DNA from: Saccoglossus kowalevskii
Taxonomy: Eukaryota > Hemichordata > Enteropneusta > Harrimaniidae
DNA: 11,412 nt
Direction: 5' to 3'
Assembly: GCF_000003605.2 (NCBI RefSeq)
Contig: NW_003155739.1
Location: 285,104-296,515 of the forward strand
Below the pieces are notes generated by a model that did no database searches, was not told where the DNA came from, and worked only from the letters and a program-made list of their open reading frames with translations. Position numbers and translations under genes: made by a program. Below are positions 1-11,412 of this stretch, piece after piece (position 1 is the stretch's first letter; every line of letters begins with the position of its first letter).

Positions 1-483
1 TCATGAGTTACTGTGGCATATCACTCGGATTTCTATAAGTCATCCAAGATTACTGCTGTAAATAGTCATTCGAAATTTGACAAGCATAATAAGGCCTACG
101 TCCGGTATATTATATATCTTGAGCCCCAAATTGCTGCTCGTAGCTATATTTTATTCCCATTACTGAAGAGTACAAAATTTACTCAAATTGCAGACACGTC
201 ATATATATATTATAAAGAAACAGTAAAACGGTTGTATATGGCTGAGACACTACACACGAGACTTTAAAATGCATTGTGGGTAATTTCAAAATGATGTATA
301 TTTGATTTTGTTGGACAATTTTGGAGTTTATTGTTAATCGTTATGGTAAAGGTTGTCGGTGATAATGGTTGGTAATATTCTACACCTGAAGAAAGCAATA
401 TTAACTGATCGATGCTAATAGCATAATATATATATAGGTAGGAAGATTCTCAAATATTCACAAACTTTCTATCTGTTTCAAAA
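1..483. other. Upstream flank of the cyclase gene, no gene recognised
   Basis: This AT-rich stretch precedes the first coding exon. An 84-codon open frame (13-267, + strand) has no recognisable motif and a composition typical of chance AT-rich translation, so I do not call it a gene. The frame of the cyclase is closed by a TAG at 439-441, and no ATG lies between that stop and 484. The coding region therefore starts within the window unless a splice joins further upstream. Any promoter or 5' untranslated exon of the cyclase should lie here or further left. Confidence 0.6.
422..437 (+). promoter_or_regulatory. Weak TATA-like AT run upstream of the start codon
   Basis: A run of alternating T and A (CATAATATATATATAGG core) ends about 46 bp before the ATG at 484. 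It could serve as a TATA box with a very short leader. Runs of this kind are frequent in the AT-rich DNA of this window, so the assignment is only positional. A transcription start in a more distant 5' exon is equally possible. Confidence 0.2.
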
Positions 484-9676
<9,193 letters not shown>

Positions 9677-9990
9677 TTATAAAAGAGCTCCTCAATGAAA
9701 AGCTTATTATATACAGTCATTCACATCGTGCAATATGCAGAGAAATTTTGTATTGGCAAACAACAACTCAGGTCATATATTCAATTTCTACCTCATTTAA
9801 AAAGTATACATCAAAGTCAAGATCAAAGTCTCTCGATTCAATAATTTCTTCAATAAACATTACCTGAATATTATTGATTCTCATTACCATTATCAAGTGT
9901 TTTGCTTGAATTACAGAAAATCAGCGTTTGTTTAAACCATGGTTATTCAGTGACGTCATATTGTTTCCACTATGTCATAAATAAAGCATA
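9677..9990 (+). other. Probable 3' untranslated region with two AATAAA signals
   Basis: After the stop codon, AATAAA hexamers occur at 9852-9857 and 9980-9985, 176 and 304 bp downstream. Either could direct cleavage and give a 3' UTR of roughly 200-330 bases. AATAAA is common by chance in AT-rich DNA, so the actual site is unproven. A 67-codon frame at 9664-9867 is a chance frame overlapping the end of exon 5. Confidence 0.45.
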
Positions 9991-10797
9991 GAAATAGTCT
10001 CACGGTAAAGATGGTCCTAAGGACACACAATTAAATCAACACGTCAAATTATTTAAAACATAGTATATATATATATACAACTCGCGTTTTAAATTCAATA
10101 ACCTAATGCACCTTATAGTGTATACCGACGTATTTTGATGCGGATGATAATTTTCATACAAGATTAAAATCACAATAGTTGAATGACACATTTTCATTAT
10201 TTTATTAATAATATCAAAGCTGTAAAAGCCATTTAACCAGCGATTTCAGAAAATTATGATTATCTATGCGGAAAATGCAACATGTTGTACAAGACCGGCA
10301 AACTGTTGCTGCCAGCTAGATAAATTAAAAGAGAATAACACGATACAGGTTCATTTTGTTGACATGAATTTCTGTCGTTGTTTGAGACAAGTTGAGTTGG
10401 TAGACCGATTGTTTTAGATATTCATGATACCAGAGTAGACACGTGTACATGCAGTCTCGTAATACATATGTAAATAATATAAATGTGCGATACATAAGTA
10501 ACAATATTCTAATGCCAAACATCTACTTAGGTTTTATAGACTAAGTACTGAATGAACTTTTCAACTATGTCTATAAAACGCATTGTGACATATTTTGCAC
10601 AGTCATCAAGTAACCCACATTGTTGAGTAAATATCAACTGAAAATGATATATGTATGTGACATATATATTGTATAAACATATTATTAGTCATGGTCAAAA
10701 CTTAGTTTAATAGATTGGATGAAAGGGGACAATGTATTTTTTGATTATCATATCTCACTGTTATTACGCATAGTGTGATTGACATGACATTGAATAA
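9991..10797. other. 3' flank, AT-rich, no gene recognised
   Basis: This stretch contains TA-alternating runs (for example about 10064-10077) and short open frames with no recognisable motif. I find no exon, RNA gene or repeat that I can support. Confidence 0.6.
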
Positions 10798-10844
10798 AAA
10801 TGGATATTACATGGTATATTGCCCGCTAAATGGATATTACATGG
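10798..10844 (+). repeat. Two-copy 30-bp-period tandem repeat AAATGGATATTACATGG
   Basis: The 17-base word occurs at 10798-10814 and 10828-10844, exactly 30 bp apart. A shortened third match (AATGGATATTA) lies at about 10979-10989. This may be a remnant of a small tandem array next to, or within the leader of, the LINE that follows. Confidence 0.5.
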
Positions 10845-10870
10845 AATATAACATGGATGACGTCACTGAA

Positions 10871-11141
10871 ACTATTGCCCAACGATAATGGGCCTAACAA
10901 TTTGTCGAAAGCTTTCAGGGTTGCTTTCGGGGTTTTTGAGCAACTTTACTCTTCCGAAATAGACAGCTAACGTGCCAGAATGGATATTAGGTAAAATACT
11001 CCGTTTTTGATGTTAAATGTATTCTTTATCATCATTATTAAATGTATTCTGTATTATCAACACGGAAAGTGACTTGCAACGTATTATATAGATCTAGTTC
11101 GAGTTGACGCCTAGCGTCCTGTTACCAATGTTACGCTGTTG
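10871..11141. other. Short repeats and hairpins ahead of the LINE reading frame, possible LINE leader
   Basis: GTTGCT (10920-10925) pairs with AGCAAC (10939-10944), and CGAAAGC (10906-10912) pairs with GCTTTCG (10923-10929), so two stems compete for one strand. TTAAATGTATTCT occurs at 11013-11025 and 11038-11050, a 25-bp-period duplication. The segment may be the untranslated leader of the LINE at 11142, but its 5' border cannot be placed. No ORF1-like frame is seen here. Confidence 0.4.
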
Positions 11142-11412
11142 ATGGGGGACAGCCGATCTTTGATAAATTTTGTTTCTAAGTCGTATAATCTAGAGTCGTT
11201 TCAGGCTAATATTGCTAAAAATGATTTTACTATATTACATTGTAACATTAGGTCTATAGGCGCTCATTTTGATGAGTTCTTATCTTTTTTGACGTCGCTT
11301 GAATTTTGTTTTCCTATAGTATGTTTATCTGAAACTTGGTTGTCAGAAAGTTCGCCTGTGTCTGTTTTCCAAATTCCTTCCTATAATTTTCTATTTCAAA
11401 ACCGCCGTGAAA
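11142..11412 (+). mobile_element. Non-LTR retrotransposon (LINE), 5' part of the endonuclease/RT ORF, cut by window end
   Basis: An open frame from ATG 11142 runs off the window (90 codons seen, no stop). It is closed upstream by TAG at 11112-11114. Residues 31-38 read ILHCNIRS and residues 59-67 IVCLSETWL, the first two motifs of the APE-type endonuclease of CR1/Jockey-like LINEs. Asn35 and Glu64 fit the catalytic Asn and metal-binding Glu. IPSYNF and NRR follow at about 77-89, where the family has a GY...R-like segment. Reverse transcriptase would lie beyond the window. The visible part has no frameshift or stop, so the copy could be young. The clade is inferred from the motif style only. 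The element has the same strand as the cyclase gene and starts about 1.5 kb after its stop. Confidence 0.85.

Larger units (their letters stand above)
9946..10870. repeat. 14-bp inverted repeat around CRE palindromes (9946-9959 and 10857-10870)
   Basis: TTCAGTGACGTCAT at 9946-9959 is the exact reverse complement of ATGACGTCACTGAA at 10857-10870. Each copy contains a full TGACGTCA palindrome plus the same flank on one side. The two copies lie about 0.9 kb apart in the 3' flank. They may be two bZIP-type sites or the ends of copies of one dispersed repeat; the bases beyond 14 bp do not match. Confidence 0.45.

Noticed and set aside
13-267. 84-codon + strand frame before the cyclase
   Set aside because: No recognisable motif, AT-driven composition and no supporting splice or start context, so it is treated as chance.

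Overview
The window is animal (metazoan) genomic DNA. It is AT-rich, with long non-coding stretches, simple repeats, transposon remnants and a gene split by GT/AG introns. The combination of a membrane guanylyl cyclase with a NIT ectodomain, a CR1/Jockey-type LINE fragment and a short CAG...CTG inverted-repeat element fits a marine invertebrate, for example a mollusc, annelid or another lophotrochozoan or ambulacrarian. The species cannot be fixed from the sequence alone.

The one confident gene runs on the + strand from 484 to 9676. I reconstruct five coding exons: 484-1895, 7843-8054, 8356-8454, 9272-9363 and 9599-9676. They join in frame (intron phases 2, 1, 1, 0) into 1893 nt, a 630-residue protein. 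Its order is: short cytoplasmic N-terminus, TM helix (about 50-67), extracellular NIT-type sensor (about 75-345), TM helix (about 360-382), signalling-helix linker ending in a conserved LLYQMLP-type motif (about 393-428), and a class III guanylyl cyclase catalytic domain (about 433-618). The kinase-homology domain of classical receptor guanylyl cyclases is absent. All key catalytic and guanine-selecting residues are present, so this looks like an active receptor making cGMP in response to an unknown, possibly nitrogen-oxide, signal.

Layout: 1-483 is the upstream flank with a weak TATA-like stretch. 484-1895 is the large first exon. 1896-7842 is a 5.9-kb intron holding an AT-rich palindromic patch (2709-2775), a degenerate GTAAAATGTAAT repeat zone (3721-3980), a 153-bp MITE-like element with a target duplication (4782-4934), an 11-bp-period minisatellite (6756-6826) and a 240-bp mosaic of three related tetranucleotide repeats (7521-7760) ending 82 bp before exon 2. 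Exons 2-5 lie within the next 1.8 kb. Intron 3 carries a GC-rich, roughly 112-bp inverted-repeat element (8484-8595). The 3' flank (9677-11141) has candidate polyadenylation signals, a 14-bp inverted repeat containing CRE palindromes and short tandem repeats. From 11142 to the window end is the 5' part of a non-LTR retrotransposon endonuclease ORF.

No tRNA, rRNA, CRISPR array or second cellular gene was recognised.
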